From: Nemopilema nomurai | Lineage: Eukaryota > Cnidaria > Scyphozoa > Rhizostomeae > Rhizostomatidae | DNA: 64,000 nucleotides | NCBI GenBank assembly: GCA_003864495.1 | Contig: PEDN01001353.1 | Location: 1,116,001 to 1,180,000 of the forward strand | Direction of reading: 5' to 3' | The notes under the pieces: generated by a model | The model's database searches: none | Told to the model about the DNA's origin: nothing | The model's input: only the letters and a program-made list of their open reading frames with translations | Translations under genes and position numbers: made by a program | Shown here: piece by piece, positions 11,401 through 24,298 of the stretch | Layout of the letters: each line of letters opens with the position of its first letter | How positions within the stretch are numbered: position 1 is the first letter of the stretch

Positions 11401-14400
11401 TTGAGATATGGCAAATGAAAGATTTGAGCTTGGTGGGAGAACTTGGTGGGGCTCAATCTGTAACATAATAGACTAACTCTTACTGTTTAGAAATATTTCA
11501 TGCTTATTCAGGTTATGACAAGCAAGTTTAAAAATTCTTAAAATATACTTTTGTGACGTCATCACGTTCGAGCTCTATTGCGGCTGTTTTGCGTTTAAGT
11601 TGATTTTGCTGACGGCTAGCTGTGAGGTACTTTATTCGGTTGATCCATCTTGATTTATGCGTGATTCAATTGGTAGAACAGGTTTCTGATCCTAAAGGAC
11701 GTAATCACTTGAACTTGATGGGGGAATAAATTGAATGTGAATCTGACTTCCTTCTTGCATAGAAAACAGCTGCTTGAACACCCGGCCCTGTTTAGCCGGG
11801 GGCGTTTGCGTTCTGCATCAGTCCACTGCTTACAAATGCAACTGCGTGATTGGAAGGACGGGTGCCATTTGCGAACTATGTAAGCACTCTTGATGTTCTT
11901 CTTTTTGATCATTCGCTACACAGGGAGGGGCCCAGCCAATTTCACTGCCTTTACCCCTTTTTGCAACGAATTGCTGGGGGTTGCTGTTAGATTTACATGT
12001 TATAAACCAACCATTTGGGCATCTTTTTGGGCTAGTCCAACTTCATCATCAGCGTTCAATTTTAGCGTACGTGAATTCCCAAGCTTTGAAGTTCTTTGAA
12101 ATAGCTCTTGATAAAACTATATCCTTAGCTGTCTTTTATAGTGGATACATGGTACATACTCTTGCGCCAGTTTTGTGCATATGGAAAATGTATTAAAATT
12201 GTACTAGCTCCCTTAACGATTGCAATCCTGTGCTTAAAATTTGATATCTTGGCATCGTGTTGTTCGGTGTATTGAAATTGTGGATTGAAACCTGTAACCT
12301 ATTGGTCTTCGCGAGCAAGATATAGCCTTGCTGGAATCTTGAATTCTGTGAAAACGTACAAAAGTAGGAGAGTGTGTGCACTTGCTGGGTATTTACGTGT
12401 ATCTGTCTTCGTTAATTTCTATGATGATGTCATCATTCGTTAATTTCTATGATGATGTCATCATTCGTACAGTTCAGCGTCCATTCGAAGCCTACTTGAA
12501 CTTTACGGCCTTGATGTTCATGGGGAAGGATCTGGATGCAAACAACACACATGCTATATCCCAGCTGATGAGACACGGGCATCATTTTTATAAGTGGATT
12601 AAGAGCTCCCTGGAGAACGAGGTAAGAAAGCATGCTGCTATGTTCTTGTGCACATGGCAGCGCAAGCATCTTGTGAAATTACAGCAGAGGGTCGCGTTGT
12701 GACGTTAATGGTTTTGAGTGTGACGCCTCTTGGCGTGCTTATACTCTAGAATTACTAAAAAAATTGGAGCAATAAGGTCTGTTCTGGTTGCTCCATCAAT
12801 TGGTGACCTAATTTTGAGCTGTGTGAGTTTTCTGTTCGCCATCTTTCGATAGCCTCCTTTTTTCATGTTTCACATTTATGAACACAGCATTTGTGTGATT
12901 GCATCTCCAACCGCTCACATAGATTCTTATCTATTGGTGTAATCAGATGTTAAACGAACAGAAAGGTATGTGGTGGAGCTATCCACAGCTATGCTATCTA
13001 TGGTTGTTTTGCAGATTAAAAGCCTGTTTTTGAAGGTAGACCCAAGAACGGAGAGCATAGCTGTCACAAGCATAAGGTTTGGGCTGCTTTCTCACCATCC
13101 TATTGTGATTGTGATTGCGTAAAGTAACGTGGCACTGACAAGAACATTGATTGACTAGTTGTCATTACGAAGCAGAGATGTGAAGAATTATGCAGCTAAA
13201 GACCCCGTTTACACTGTCCCGGGACGATTTGTACCGTTACGGTTCGCGAGTGTTTACACTGTCGCGTATCAAAATTGTTCCGTTTAGCCGTTCTGTTTAC
13301 ACTGTACCGGGACACCGGTACGACCTTAATTCGACGGTAGAGCATTGTTCAAAGGAGGCTGTATTTCGTCAACCGAGGCTTTCATTTTGCCGCAAAAATC
13401 ACATTCGAAATTTTATGTAAGCGAAAACGGAGAAGAAGGATAAAGACTTCACTTGGACAGAGGAAAAGGTGGCTTTACTTCTAGGCGTCATTTTAGACAG
13501 CGAAGACGATGGTAACCATCGTAAATGGCTGCTTAATATATATTCAGCTCAGCGATCGCTACCACTGAATTTAACATGGTAACACGGAATTTGACAACGT
13601 TGTTTTGATTTTCAATAGCCATCCTGACAATTTCCTCGTCTAAAAAATTGCGCCAAAACCAAAGCCTCGATTACCTGAAGCAGCCATACAAAAGACCTCT
13701 TTGTGAATTCGTGACAAAACCGTCTCGGATAGTTGTTTACATTGTCCCGTTCAAAAATGGAGCCGTAACGGTACAAAATTCGTTCGCTTTCAAAGCAGGG
13801 TCAAATTGTTCCGGATAGCGGAGTGAAATCGTCACGGTTCCACAGTGGTAGTGTAAACGGAAGGGCGAACCGCGACGGTTTTGTCACGGTTCCAAACTTG
13901 CACGGGACAGTGTAAACGGGGTCAAAGTTGCCCCGATATGACAAAGGAAAGGAAATACATGTGATTGTTGTCGTCAAAGACATGAAAGAAAACTCGTGGA
14001 GTAATTCGGTGGAAGGGGATTCTCACGTCTTCTTTTCGCTCTTGAGTCAACAGGAATGAATCGCAAATAACTGAAAAAGTTTTTTTCAATCAATTTTTAT
14101 AGAAATGTGTTTTAGCATATCTCAATTCAATTACGATTTTTCAGCATTGGCATCCCAATAACAGTTAGGTTCTCCTTGTACATGTATCCCGAAGGAGTGT
14201 TCTCTGTTGCTGACATAGCAAAGAGGTTCGATTTTCTAACTGGTCGGTATTTGACTGGTTCTGGAATCAACGCTGAAGTCGGTGCCATCCGATTAGACGG
14301 TATGCAGTGTTTTACTGTGCAGTACAGCTTTTGCATAGAAATTTGGTGATTCAGTCAATTTAAATCAAATTTGTTTTTAAACAGATAATTACCACATTCA

Positions 14401-16532
14401 TGTTAACATGTGATAAATCGTTCTTCGTTTTAAAAATGCCAAATCAGGCCTATAGCGAGTGCCCCAGTCACAGAACAGGGAAAATGCAAGACAGTCGGCA
14501 CCCTCTGAAGTTTTGTTATGCCAGAATATTGTAATCTGTCATGGTTAGCCTAGTTTTCGAACTGAGGCCTTGGTAGGAGATTCTGAAGATCGAACCTGTT
14601 TCACCACCCTTCCAAGCTGTGTAAAACTGCGTCTGTGTGCCAAACGTTTTCAATAAATACCGAGAGAAACCAAACGTGTCCTTTAAACATCATTTTGAAG
14701 CAGGTATCAGTTATATTCTCCTGCTTTTCATAAGCTTGCAACGCCAAGTAAAGGAAGGAAACGCATTGACATGAAAATCATTTTCTTCGATTTTTCATAA
14801 CAATCCTTTGTTGCTGTTTCTAGAGCTACATGACTGCAGAACTACTTCATGTAAAAACGACGGTGTTTGCATGAATGTTAATGGGAAGTACGAATGTAGC
14901 TGCAGGACTGGCTTTGATGGTGAATTTTGCGAGCGAAGTAAGGACTGTACTCTATTCGTAAGACTTTGGTGATGCAACTTCTTTCAAAGCTTGAGGCCTA
15001 GGACAGGGTAGCATAACCTGACTATAACCAGGAATCAAAATGTGATAAATTCTTGAAAAGAAAAACAGGCATAGTGTTCCTGGAAACGTGCCAAACATTA
15101 CTTATTATGTAATAATGATAACCACATTATCAACATTCCACTATTAGCATTGTATCTGGTTCTAAACAGCTCGTGAATAGATGGGAAATTTTATACATCT
15201 TTAAATCGTAATGACAGCAAACCACATTTTCAATGGATAAGTGAATTGCTATAAACATTTGTCATACCAAAAGCATCAAAAAATCTTTCAGTAGTTAGGA
15301 TAATTGGTTTTAAATCATATTGAAGTTTCTCTCCATTATCTGATTTCCGAAAAACTTAAGTTCGTTGGAATTATAAATAACACGCAACAAGTGCTGACGA
15401 GAGATTTTTCTGGTACAGTTTACGCGTTTTGATTTAGCTCGCAAAATCAGCTACACCAACAAAAACAATATGGTCAAAGTCTTTTAAATCAGGACCCCAG
15501 TAAACTTGCATTTGACGTGCAGTTCATGTAGAATCACACCATCTGTAAAATTGAAAGGATTATGAAACTTTTCAGGCATCAAAGCAAGAATTCTAGCTTT
15601 TAGAGTCAACAGGCACTACCTTACAGTGGCGTAGCTAGTTCAGTAGTCTTGGTTCATTGCAAAGAGAACGTGAGCTTCTCATCGACCTCTCAGTTGCTGT
15701 TTGATGGCATTTTAGATATCGACGACTGTAAAAGCAACCACTGTCAAAATGGAGCCACTTGCGAAGATGGTGTCAACAGTTACTCTTGCCTATGCAGCAG
15801 CGGATTTGTCGGCGTTTATTGTGAAACTGGTGTGCATAATGATTTGACTATTGTGTTTAAATTTCTAGATCTCAATGACAATTCTTCATATCTATACGAT
15901 TGTTTGCTGCTTTTGATGTTATCTTGAAACTAAGACTGCCCTTAAAGGCAATATCGTAGACAAGCTCTTAAGAAAAATGTTCAAGGTATCTCGATTGATT
16001 TCTGAGATTATACCTATAAGTATTCAAGGCATTACTCTTTGGATTACGAGATTAAATAATTCTTTTCTGAAAAAGGATCAACATCAAGAATTAGAACTTT
16101 TTTCTTAGAAGTCTGAAGATAGAACTTTTTTCTCTTAAAGTTGAAAGAGTGAATGGTGATTTTGCCATGTTAGGCAAATGGTAGAATGTAGAGCTATCAA
16201 TACTCTAAACATAATAAAGAGAAACCATCGATTTTGATTTGAAACTTCTATATGTTTTTTGCTGCAAATTTATACACCAAAGAAACATTCTTGCTCAAGC
16301 TAAAGCCAAATTTAAAAAATTCGTCTTTAGAGTCTAGAGAATTCAAGGAATATATACTTCATTAACTAGTGATAATCTCGCATAGTTGATCTTACTTGCT
16401 TCAATGTGAATATGCAGCCATTACAACTTAAATCATTTTTTTCCTACTCAAGAGCTGCAGCGTTTCAACAGTGGCACAACTCAACAAGATTTGCGAAATG
16501 GGGAGGAGCTGATCAAAGAGTTATCCAAGTGA
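8440..16532 (+). CDS. Secreted protein with two SUEL-like lectin domains, SEA and two EGF domains
   Basis: Ten exons join in frame: 8440-8545, 8904-9230, 9896-10080, 10984-11152, 12473-12621, 13015-13076, 14145-14299, 14824-14937, 15716-15829 and 16453-16532, about 486 residues. Residues 1-20 form a signal peptide. Residues about 44-128 and 150-245 each follow the rhamnose/galactose-binding (SUEL) lectin spacing, with a late C-x-V/I, an N, then L-x-V-x-Y-x-C (AVYQC; LTVHYTC). Both lack the YGR motif, so sugar binding is uncertain. A Thr/Pro linker ([10 protein letters not shown]) leads to residues 263-375, which look like a SEA domain spread over three exons. Two six-cysteine EGF domains (about 386-459) follow, the second starting D-I-D-D-C as in calcium-binding EGFs. 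The last exon gives a short polar tail without an anchor. Likely extracellular or mucus-associated. The exon chain is well supported; the lectin and SEA labels are moderate. Confidence 0.6.
10105..10656. mobile_element. Non-autonomous DNA transposon with inverted ends, filled by a minisatellite
   Basis: The left end starts AGACCCCGTTTTCACTGGTG and the right end, reverse-complemented, starts AGACCCTATTTCCACTGATG. Over about 27 bases they differ at six sites, all transitions, as expected for an old methylated element. The element begins 24 bases after the donor of exon 3 of the lectin/SEA/EGF gene, inside its intron. It encodes nothing. Its left end resembles that of the element at 13201, so both may belong to one family. 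Target duplication is unclear: TTA on the left and TTG on the right would fit a decayed 3-bp site. Confidence 0.55.
10125..10475. repeat. 16-bp minisatellite, about 22 units
   Basis: Head-to-tail units of the form GATCCGAAACGGTACG, with variants such as AAAACAGTA and AGGGTATG, fill most of the transposon at 10105-10656. Sixteen is not a multiple of three and most units lack stops, so long spurious frames arise on both strands. The CGGTAC core resembles the subterminal TTGTACCGTTACGG of the related element at 13201. Confidence 0.9.
12408..12467. repeat. 28-bp tandem duplication beside a splice acceptor
   Basis: Two copies of a 28-bp segment beginning TTCGTTAATTTCTATGATGA lie immediately before the acceptor of exon 5 (12473) of the lectin/SEA/EGF gene. 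The duplication covers the likely branch-point and pyrimidine tract. No coding sequence is changed. Confidence 0.8.
13201..13923. mobile_element. Harbinger-like DNA transposon remnant with terminal inverted repeats
   Basis: The left end reads GACCCCGTTTACACTGTCCC and the right end is its inverse (CACGGGACAGTGTAAACGGGG, bar one base). The GTTTACACTGTC motif recurs inside both ends, in direct and inverted orientation (near 13252, 13290, 13735, 13850), forming subterminal iterons. Flanking AAA on both sides could be a 3-bp target duplication, as Harbinger elements make. The element lies in intron 6 of the lectin/SEA/EGF gene and includes a short Myb/SANT-like coding relic. The superfamily is inferred from the SANT relic and the 3-bp flank; no transposase is visible. 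Confidence 0.65.
13421..13582 (+). pseudogene. Myb/SANT-like fragment inside the transposon
   Basis: A 53-codon frame contains [14 protein letters not shown], matching the start of the Myb/SANT-like domain found in DNA-binding proteins of Harbinger-type transposons. The preceding in-frame codon pair is ATG TAA, and a stop follows after about 30 codons of unrelated sequence. Only the first helix region survives, so it is a relic, not a working gene. Confidence 0.5.
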
Positions 16533-17616
16533 ACGAATTAGCATACTAATTAAGTTAGCATAAACCTATTATTAGATTATGTTAGGGTAGTAGCTTAGTT
16601 GGTCTTATAAAGAAAAGTAATTAATTGGTGTTGTACAAGCTCTACAATCAGTACAGAATTAATGAAAAGGCTTGAAATACGAATCTATTAAAACTATGAT
16701 TAGAATTTTGTATTTTTCTTAAGCTTTTCTGCAGTGTTAAGAATCAGGGGAGATGGAGTAGGGGTTCTGAGGACGGGCATCTCGAAAATGTTATTGAGAC
16801 TACGCCCTTTAGAAAGTCGGAAAACGCCTTTTTGAGAAGTACTTCCTTCTTTGCACCCATTTTATGTGCAATTTGGTTGAGAGCAAACTTAAATCATCAT
16901 ACTATGGAAAGTTGCATCCATCATTACAAACATAGCACAGCAGATAGTATTATCCACAAGCATCATAATGAGGCCATCGGAAGTTTCTAAAACTTGACAT
17001 GAGCGAAATTGTTTTCCAAACTTCATTTTTGGAACGTCACAGTGAACAGGTTGGAAAGGTATCACAGTGGCTTTCGTAGCACTGTCTTGAAGAGTAACCA
17101 ACGCGGCAATAGAGCGCGTAATCGACGTAGGCTATATTGTAGCATTCCATGGTGTTCTATGAGCTTGCAGTACACTGGTCTAGACGAGTTGCCTGAGTCA
17201 CGGCAAGGGGCAAATCCAGAGAGAGTTTGAAGGGGATTTTACATAACAGGGATATCGAAAATTTTCAGAAATTGATTAATTCAACACTTCAACAATTCCC
17301 ACACCTTACTCCTGATAAGAAGGCTTTAAATAAAGTTTTTCAAAGTCAGTTGCATGTAAACAATGCTATATATTCGGAACATAACTAAAGGCATCTTAAA
17401 AAATCCCCCTCTTTACATTCCCTGCTCCATCATTGTAGCTGCGATTGAGATTTGATGATGGTGACAATTTGTCACTTGTGCTTCATGCTTCACACAACTT
17501 CGAACTTCGCCGGTGTACGTTGGCCTCGTTTCTATTTTCGTTGTGTTGTTGCAGTTGTTTATTATTTCTCATTTGCTGCACTGAAGGGAAGAGTTGGAGT
17601 TTTTAACTCCGCTCAA
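16533..17616. other. Intergenic region before the ankyrin gene
   Basis: No supported gene. The frame that contains the ankyrin gene start is open back to about 17452 with several upstream ATGs. I treat that as leader because the residues there have no domain character and ATGGCC at 17617 has a good context (CTCAAATGG). Confidence 0.5.
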
Positions 17617-20600
17617 ATGGCCGAGCCTCCAAATGACAAAGTTCCCAAGTTCAAAAGAAGGAGTAGAAGCATTCAATCAACAAGAAAAACATCGAGGGTT
17701 TATGAACTTGCGGTTTCAGCTTTCAATGCAGCAAAATTTGGTAATGTTGACGACCTGAAGCTTGTCCTGTCTAAAGAGGGTTGTCAGTCCAGGGAAGAAT
17801 TTATCGCATTAATCAACTCTAAAGACAAAGAGGGTAACACATTGGTTTTGAAGTGTATCCATGGTGCAGCGTCAAAGCCAGGAGAAGCGTATAGCGATTT
17901 TTTAGAATGTTTTCGCTTTCTGGTTTCCAGCGGAGTGGACATAAATGCTCAGGACAGTGTTGGGAGAACCGCCATGCACTGGTGTGTTCTATATGGAAGA
18001 ACCGACTTTCTAGAAATCTTATTGGCAGCCGGTGGAGATTTGATGCTTTTGGACGGGACTGGTCTAAGCCCTTTGCATCTAGCCATTGGGATAAGATCGG
18101 AGAAATTACGATACAAATTTATCGATTACATATGTCATTCAGCCTCAAAAGAGGTGAGGGTTTCAGTTGAAAGTCATTGTATGCTGAGTAAATGAAGACA
18201 AAACACTGAAAATCAGGAAGATTGTTTTGATAACACAACTTTTTAATTATCAAACATTCTTTCAAATCACAGGCTAGAACTACTGCTCATTTTAAGTGTG
18301 GGGTGCAAATCAAAACATTTGTATAAGAAAGAGCTTTCTGCCAGAAGCAGCGATGTTTTATGATCATACTAATACTTATTTTGCTTTTTATGAGAAAATT
18401 ACATTTTTCAATGAAGTGAAGAATAAACATTATGTGTATGCCATAATGGCGTCAGTTGAAATAAGGCAGAGACAGTTTTTCATCAAAAGTTGCTTATGCA
18501 AATTGCATTATGTTGTGTATCCTAGGTAATTGATGGCACGGATAGTCACAACCGCACCCCTCTCTACCTTGCATTGAGTGTTTCTGCCTTTGAGTCCTTT
18601 GAGCTACTGTTAGCTGCTAAAGCAGACCCAAATGGAGTTGGGCCAGACTTTAGAAGAATCATTGTGCATTCCATTGAGAAAGGACTTGGGAAATTTACAG
18701 AGCTGCTCCTGAAGGTCAGTTCTTTTCTTCCAACAAATAATTAATTTTTAGATAATGATAAAGTTGTAACTTTAAACATTTGGGTTTTGTTGACAATTGA
18801 ATTGTTTATTGTTTAAACCAGTCCTCAACATCAAGAGCTTCATAGCTTAAGCCTGCAGAAAGTTGTCTGGTATCATGTAAATACATAGAAGCCATGACAT
18901 GCTGTGTTTGAAAGTCTAAAGCATTTAATCTTGTGCAGATTATGCAATGACCTACAAACAGCAGACCATGCAGTGTAGAAAAAGTAAAAGTTTTTGAATT
19001 TTATATATATTTGCCAAAAGTATTTGAATTGTTTATTTTTAAGCATGGAGCATCATTGTCAACAAAGGATCCAGATGGCTTTACTATCATACATCTTGCT
19101 GCCTGTCAAGAAAATTCTGAAAGCATCTATGTTTTGACAAAAACAGTCAACAAGACACTGTTAAATGTAAAGGACAAGTTGGGAAGGACCCCCCTGATCT
19201 ATGCCTGCTTAATGGGTTTCGATAAAAATGTAGAACTGCTGCTTGCTCAGAAGGTAGGCAAAGTCTTAGTCTTGGAGTAAATGAACCAAAACCTATGCTT
19301 TAAATGCAGTTTACCTCCCAGAGATAAGCTTTAATCTTCTATGATAATAGATAAATTTTTCATTATTAGCCCTAGATTTATAATTTGTTTTGTGTCAATG
19401 CAGAGGTTTAGAGAGGCTTCATGTAAATTATAAATTAAAGCACTGAATGCACACCTTTTGCCCTAAAGATATGGATTTTGGATCAAGACAATGAAGGTAA
19501 AACAGCTCTACATCATACAGTTAACAACACACATTTTGGTTGTGCTGAACTGTTATGTAAGGAAAACAAGAAAATCATTTACACTGTGGATGAGGAAGGG
19601 CATACTGCAGCACACGATGCTGTAATTGCTGGGAATGCCACAGTTTTAAATGCGCTGTTGCAAAATGGGGCTGATGTCAATGCTAAGGATCACACAGGGC
19701 ATTCTTTAATGCACTGGACCACAGGTACATTCTCTTGATCAATTGGCAGTGTATCTGCTTATGTTTTATTTTGTCATTCTATTGATTTTTTCTTTCTGTG
19801 AGCAGCTCCTTGATGCATTGAAAGTGGCAATTTTGTCCTGTGCCATGATTTTTTTATGAAAGATTTCTTTCACAGCACATGCCAGTCTGGGATGCTTTGA
19901 GCAACTGCTTGCATTTAATGCTCCAGTTGATGAACTGGATGGCCACGGTGCCACGCCTTTGCATTATGGTTGTCAAGCAGATGAAATTGAAAAGCAGAAT
20001 GATGAGAGATGCGAAATTGTAAGAAGGCTCCTTCAGAAAGGGGTTAGTATGGCAACAGTTGATGCTGAAGGAAGGCAACCCATTCACTGGGCTGCGTCCT
20101 CAGGTAATCATCCATTTGATTCATCATACTCTTTCCAAAGCCATTGTGATGCCTGTAATTGTATGCTGCTACTGACGACTTACAGTATAGCTTAACTGTA
20201 TACCTAAAGATGTCATTTGCAGGCTTTCTTCACATTGTTGCAATTGAGCCACAGCACTTTAGCTCAGCACCAAGCAAAACATAACGACTTATGAAAGTCA
20301 GTTGGCATTGTGGGTGGTGTTCACTTGCTATTCTTGGCCTTTGGCTTATTCTTTAAGAGACGTTTCTCTCCAACATTTGCTTCTGCAAAATGTAATGACG
20401 CTATTCACTTCTAGGAAATGTGGCCATTATGAAGATTCTTCTCGAGAATGGGGATGACCCAAATGCACGCACTTCTGTGGAACGGATGACGCCATTGCAC
20501 CTGGTTGCTTTGCAGGGCCTAGAAAGTGCTGCTGATTTTCTTTTGAATCAATATTCTCTGCGACGTGTGCATGTTGATCCAACAGATCGGCAGAGTTGTA

Positions 20601-23600
20601 CCCCCCTGTTCTATGCCTGCTCGTCTGGCCATACGAAAGTGGCTGAAATTCTGATGCAGTGTGGGGCAGACCCAAACTTTATCAATGACTCAGGAGAAAG
20701 GTTAGTTTCCTTTCCTGTGATCATTGCAACATTTCTTTTTCTTTTCTGAAACATTGCTTGTTGATACTGGGCAGGAAAGTTGAATGCTCTGCCTCCATGT
20801 GAATCTATGCCCCTCATTTCGAATGTAACCGACCCCCTTTTCCGAACAAACCCAGTGAATGGTGCTGCAATGGAATTTGCGTTGATTTGCCGGGGGTCAC
20901 ACCGGGTTGGTAGGTGCATCCAGAGCTCTGAAGGTCTTCAATATCTTGCAGGTTAAGGAGTCACAAGTCCATCATGAACAAAACACATTTCTTGACTCTT
21001 CTAAGAGCATTTTCTCTGATCTTCTAGTCCAAGCCACAGTGCTTCGCTCAAAGGTTCACTCGGATGCCTAGGCCTACTTTTCGATGCTGGGCCAACATGA
21101 CTGTGTACAATAATGAAAAAGACACGCCCCTTCATGAAGCCGCAAGTGCAGGAAAGGAAGGTATCCATTTTTATCTATTAGTGTATGTTGTGTTACCAGA
21201 CTGACACCATTGCAAACCGAAATTTCTTATGCAGGTAACCAACATGAAGAGACAGCTTTTGCCTAGTACCATCCATGGTGTGCGAATAAACACCATTCAT
21301 AAAGACCTTTTGCCTTTAGTCTGTCTCGTGACGCTATATTCTACTGTGTTTTAGATTGCGTGAAGTTTTTGCTGCAGTGCGGATGTCCCGCGACAGTGAA
21401 GAACACGACGGGTGCCACGCCGCTGCACTACTCGGTGGCAGAGGGCTACTTGGGCATAACCAAGGCGCTGCTAGAAGGCGGTGCCAGTCCGAATGCGTTA
21501 GTCACTACCAACGAGGTAGCTCTGGTTTTATTGCTTGGCTTTGGTAGCTACCTTTATTGAGTATTACCTTGGATCACCAATGATGGAACATCACTTGTTC
21601 GCCGTCTCCAACTAGATTTCCTTGCTGCAAGTTGAGAAAGGTGTAAAATGCATCTTTGCACCGCGTAGTGTTACTAAACGCACGGAGTTCAGATGTTGGA
21701 TAGTAACAAGTCACACTTTAACCTTGGGCCCCGTTTTCTCTTGCTGTTTTGCCATGTAGCTTAAATGGTATCTTTTATCATCAATGGTTTTTGTAACACT
21801 TCTCCTGCGGTGCCTTGAATGTTACATCTTCCTGTGTTCTATTGTGGTACAATGTTCTTGATTTAAAACCACACATTATTGTTTGTTCACATCAATGCTC
21901 ATCGCAATGCCAAGAAATTCTTTCATTTTTCCTGTGAAGCCTAGCTCCGATATGACCATAGCATCAAACATGTTGCATGTCATGCCCCAATCAACCCCAA
22001 ACACTTCCGTGACGTCACAAGCCGTAACGGAGAGCTTTGCAAAGGAGTTCTCATCTCATTTTACCATTTGTTATCAAACAATCAGCGTAAGACGAGCTTT
22101 GTCGTTGACTTTCCATAGTGGCATGTCCGCTTTCTTCCCTGCATTTAGGCAATGTTTCTATGTAGTTCGTGTTTTTTAATTTTGGCAGACTGATTTCGTG
22201 ACTCCGTTGGACATTGCGTTGGGGAACAGCGACCACAAGCAAATACAGCTGCTCCAGAGTTTTGGTGCCAGGACGGGGCACAGCATTGTGGACAATTCAG
22301 CACTGGTCATCCAGCACCGATGGAGGATCTTCAAGCGCCGGTTCAGCAACGTGGATTCCGTCTATCGGTCGAACCTGAGCGACAGCATTAGCAGTTGCGA
22401 AAGAAGGGAGGCTGCCAAGCCGGAATTTACCGAAATGAAGACCGATTCCGGAACTGAAAGCCAGATGCATTCCGAACCTCTAGTGTTCGACAATGATGGG
22501 ACAATTGCTGCAAATGACGTGCCTGCGCGCCGAAACGTGGCTGCGCATCTTGCTTCTCCTGGCAAAGGTATCTCTGCGCAGGCTGAGGTTGTTGCGAAAG
22601 ACGAGTTTGGCGCGGTGGAGGAGCGTTCGACGATCCCAGCAAGAAGCGCAGCTAGTAAAGAACCCAAATCACCTACGGCTGATTCTCAGATCAGTCGGAA
22701 TCTGTTGTCAGAGGCGGCTGCCGTGAACGAGATGAAGAGATTGGTGAAGGAGACAATCGCTTCCAACGTGAGTAGCGACTTGTGATATGCACAACTTGTT
22801 TCTGCGATCCAGTGACGCACCTGACAATCCTAAAGATATCTTGAGTGCTTTTTGATAACTAGGCTCGCAAAAGACACTTTTAGCCGCAAAATCACGGGGT
22901 TTGTTCTCACAGTCTTCGCTGCGTTATTTTTCGAGTACCAAGTCTCGTTGATCGCGTATGGAAATAGGCTTTTTGCCTTGGTCCTTTGCGTGGTTGACTA
23001 AAATTATCACAAGCTCGCTATTCAACACTTCGGCAATGAAATCAATTGGTGCAGATTATGAAGCCAGAATGTTTTGCAGAACACTCACAGTTGGCCACGT
23101 CAGATCCAGGGCCTACTCAACAGTGCACAAAGATTCGGCGCCACGTGTCTGGCAGAAGCTGCTACATTCTGTGCCAAAAATAGTCAAATTTTCAAAACAC
23201 AGGTCCGCATGGTCAAAACATTCAACACCGAGCGTATGAATGCCTTGAATACTTCTGCTATTGAGCTCATCATACGTTTTCGACTTCTTGCCATTGTTTT
23301 GGATTCAAATAGTCTCTGCTTTTTTGACCAGCGAATCGAGTGCAACAGGACAGATGAGCTGCGAAGCCGGCTTCTACTTCTGAAGAAGAAGCTCAATGAA
23401 GTGGTAGAGGTAATTTGAAATTTAACGATTATTTTCTTTTGAAATTCGTTTTCCAAATTGCAATTGTTTAAGGTTTGGTGATGGGGCACACCTTTACCTA
23501 TTTTATTAATTTTTGAGCGTTCTAGCGGTTTATATATTTCTAAATCAACACTTTCTTTGCGAAGCAGATAACTAATTGAGGGTAAATACATCAGAGTATA

Positions 23601-24298
23601 ATACGGATTATGGGAGATTTTATATCTCTCATGTCATATGCTTGTATATTTCATATCTTAAGGTCTTTAAAACAATAGGCATACTGTCTCTTTTTTTCGT
23701 CTATTTACAGGCGTCCGCAAAGCGTCAAAAGGGTCTTTGGTTGAAAGGAATGAATTTAATAATGAATAAAAGCATGAATGAATTTAAACAAAATTTAAGA
23801 ATCATTAGAATGACCATAATTTAAAGCTAACAGTGTCAACACGGAAATCGTTTCAAGGGTATGCATGCCAACAGTTTCCATTCTGTTTCATTTGAAAATT
23901 TGCCGCTTCTACTGTTCACTGGGCTTCATCGCGCCCACGCAGCATCCTAAATGTCTGTTTCATTTACAGGACGTACACGGTATCGCTTCCAGTAAGGAGT
24001 TTCAAATGGTAGCCCGTTATAATGAGAAGATCGCAAGACAGCAACAGCAACAACGCGTTACTCCGCCGGGCGGATTTCCGCGGGTCACCTCTTCATGCCC
24101 AAAAAGGTACGAAATCTACATTCGTTGCTTTTGGTTCTGAGGCTTTGCGAATAAGAACTTATATGTTACTGCTGGTCAGCTAAGGCGATTTGTGTATTCG
24201 GTTGATTATGGTGCGTAACGTTTACATCATACCTGACTCGGCTTGTCAGAGTGCCGACTGAACCGGCAAAAAATCCTGATCGAATTTGGAAAGCATGA
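17617..24298 (+). CDS. Inversin-like ankyrin-repeat protein with IQ motif (frameshifted in exon 7)
   Basis: Twelve exons: 17617-18153, 18526-18714, 19044-19253, 19469-19724, 19876-20103, 20415-20700, 21028-21160, 21355-21515, 22189-22767, 23332-23409, 23970-24106 and 24250-24298. About 947 residues if the frame is kept. About a dozen ankyrin repeats fill residues 80-700, with typical T-P-L-H and L-L-x-x-G-A-D cores (GATPLHYGC, RMTPLHLVA, TPLHEAASAG). An IQ calmodulin-binding motif (ALVIQHRWRIFKRRF, about 705-720) follows, then a polar region and a short helical, glutamine-rich tail ending R-I-W-K-A. Repeats followed by IQ resemble inversin, a ciliary and polarity protein; orthology is not shown. 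Exon 7 changes frame at 21089-21091: three G where four would keep L-L-F-D-A-G joined to A-N-M-T-V-Y, and all other junctions agree in phase. An extra small exon between exons 10 and 11 is possible. Confidence 0.7.

Noticed and set aside
17452..17616. Upstream in-frame ATGs of the ankyrin gene
   Set aside because: The 55 extra residues show no domain or targeting pattern and are probably leader; ATGGCC at 17617 fits better.
23711..23760. Small exon after TTTACAG in the ankyrin gene
   Set aside because: The acceptor is good but no GT donor in suitable phase follows at once; exons 10 and 11 already join in phase 0.
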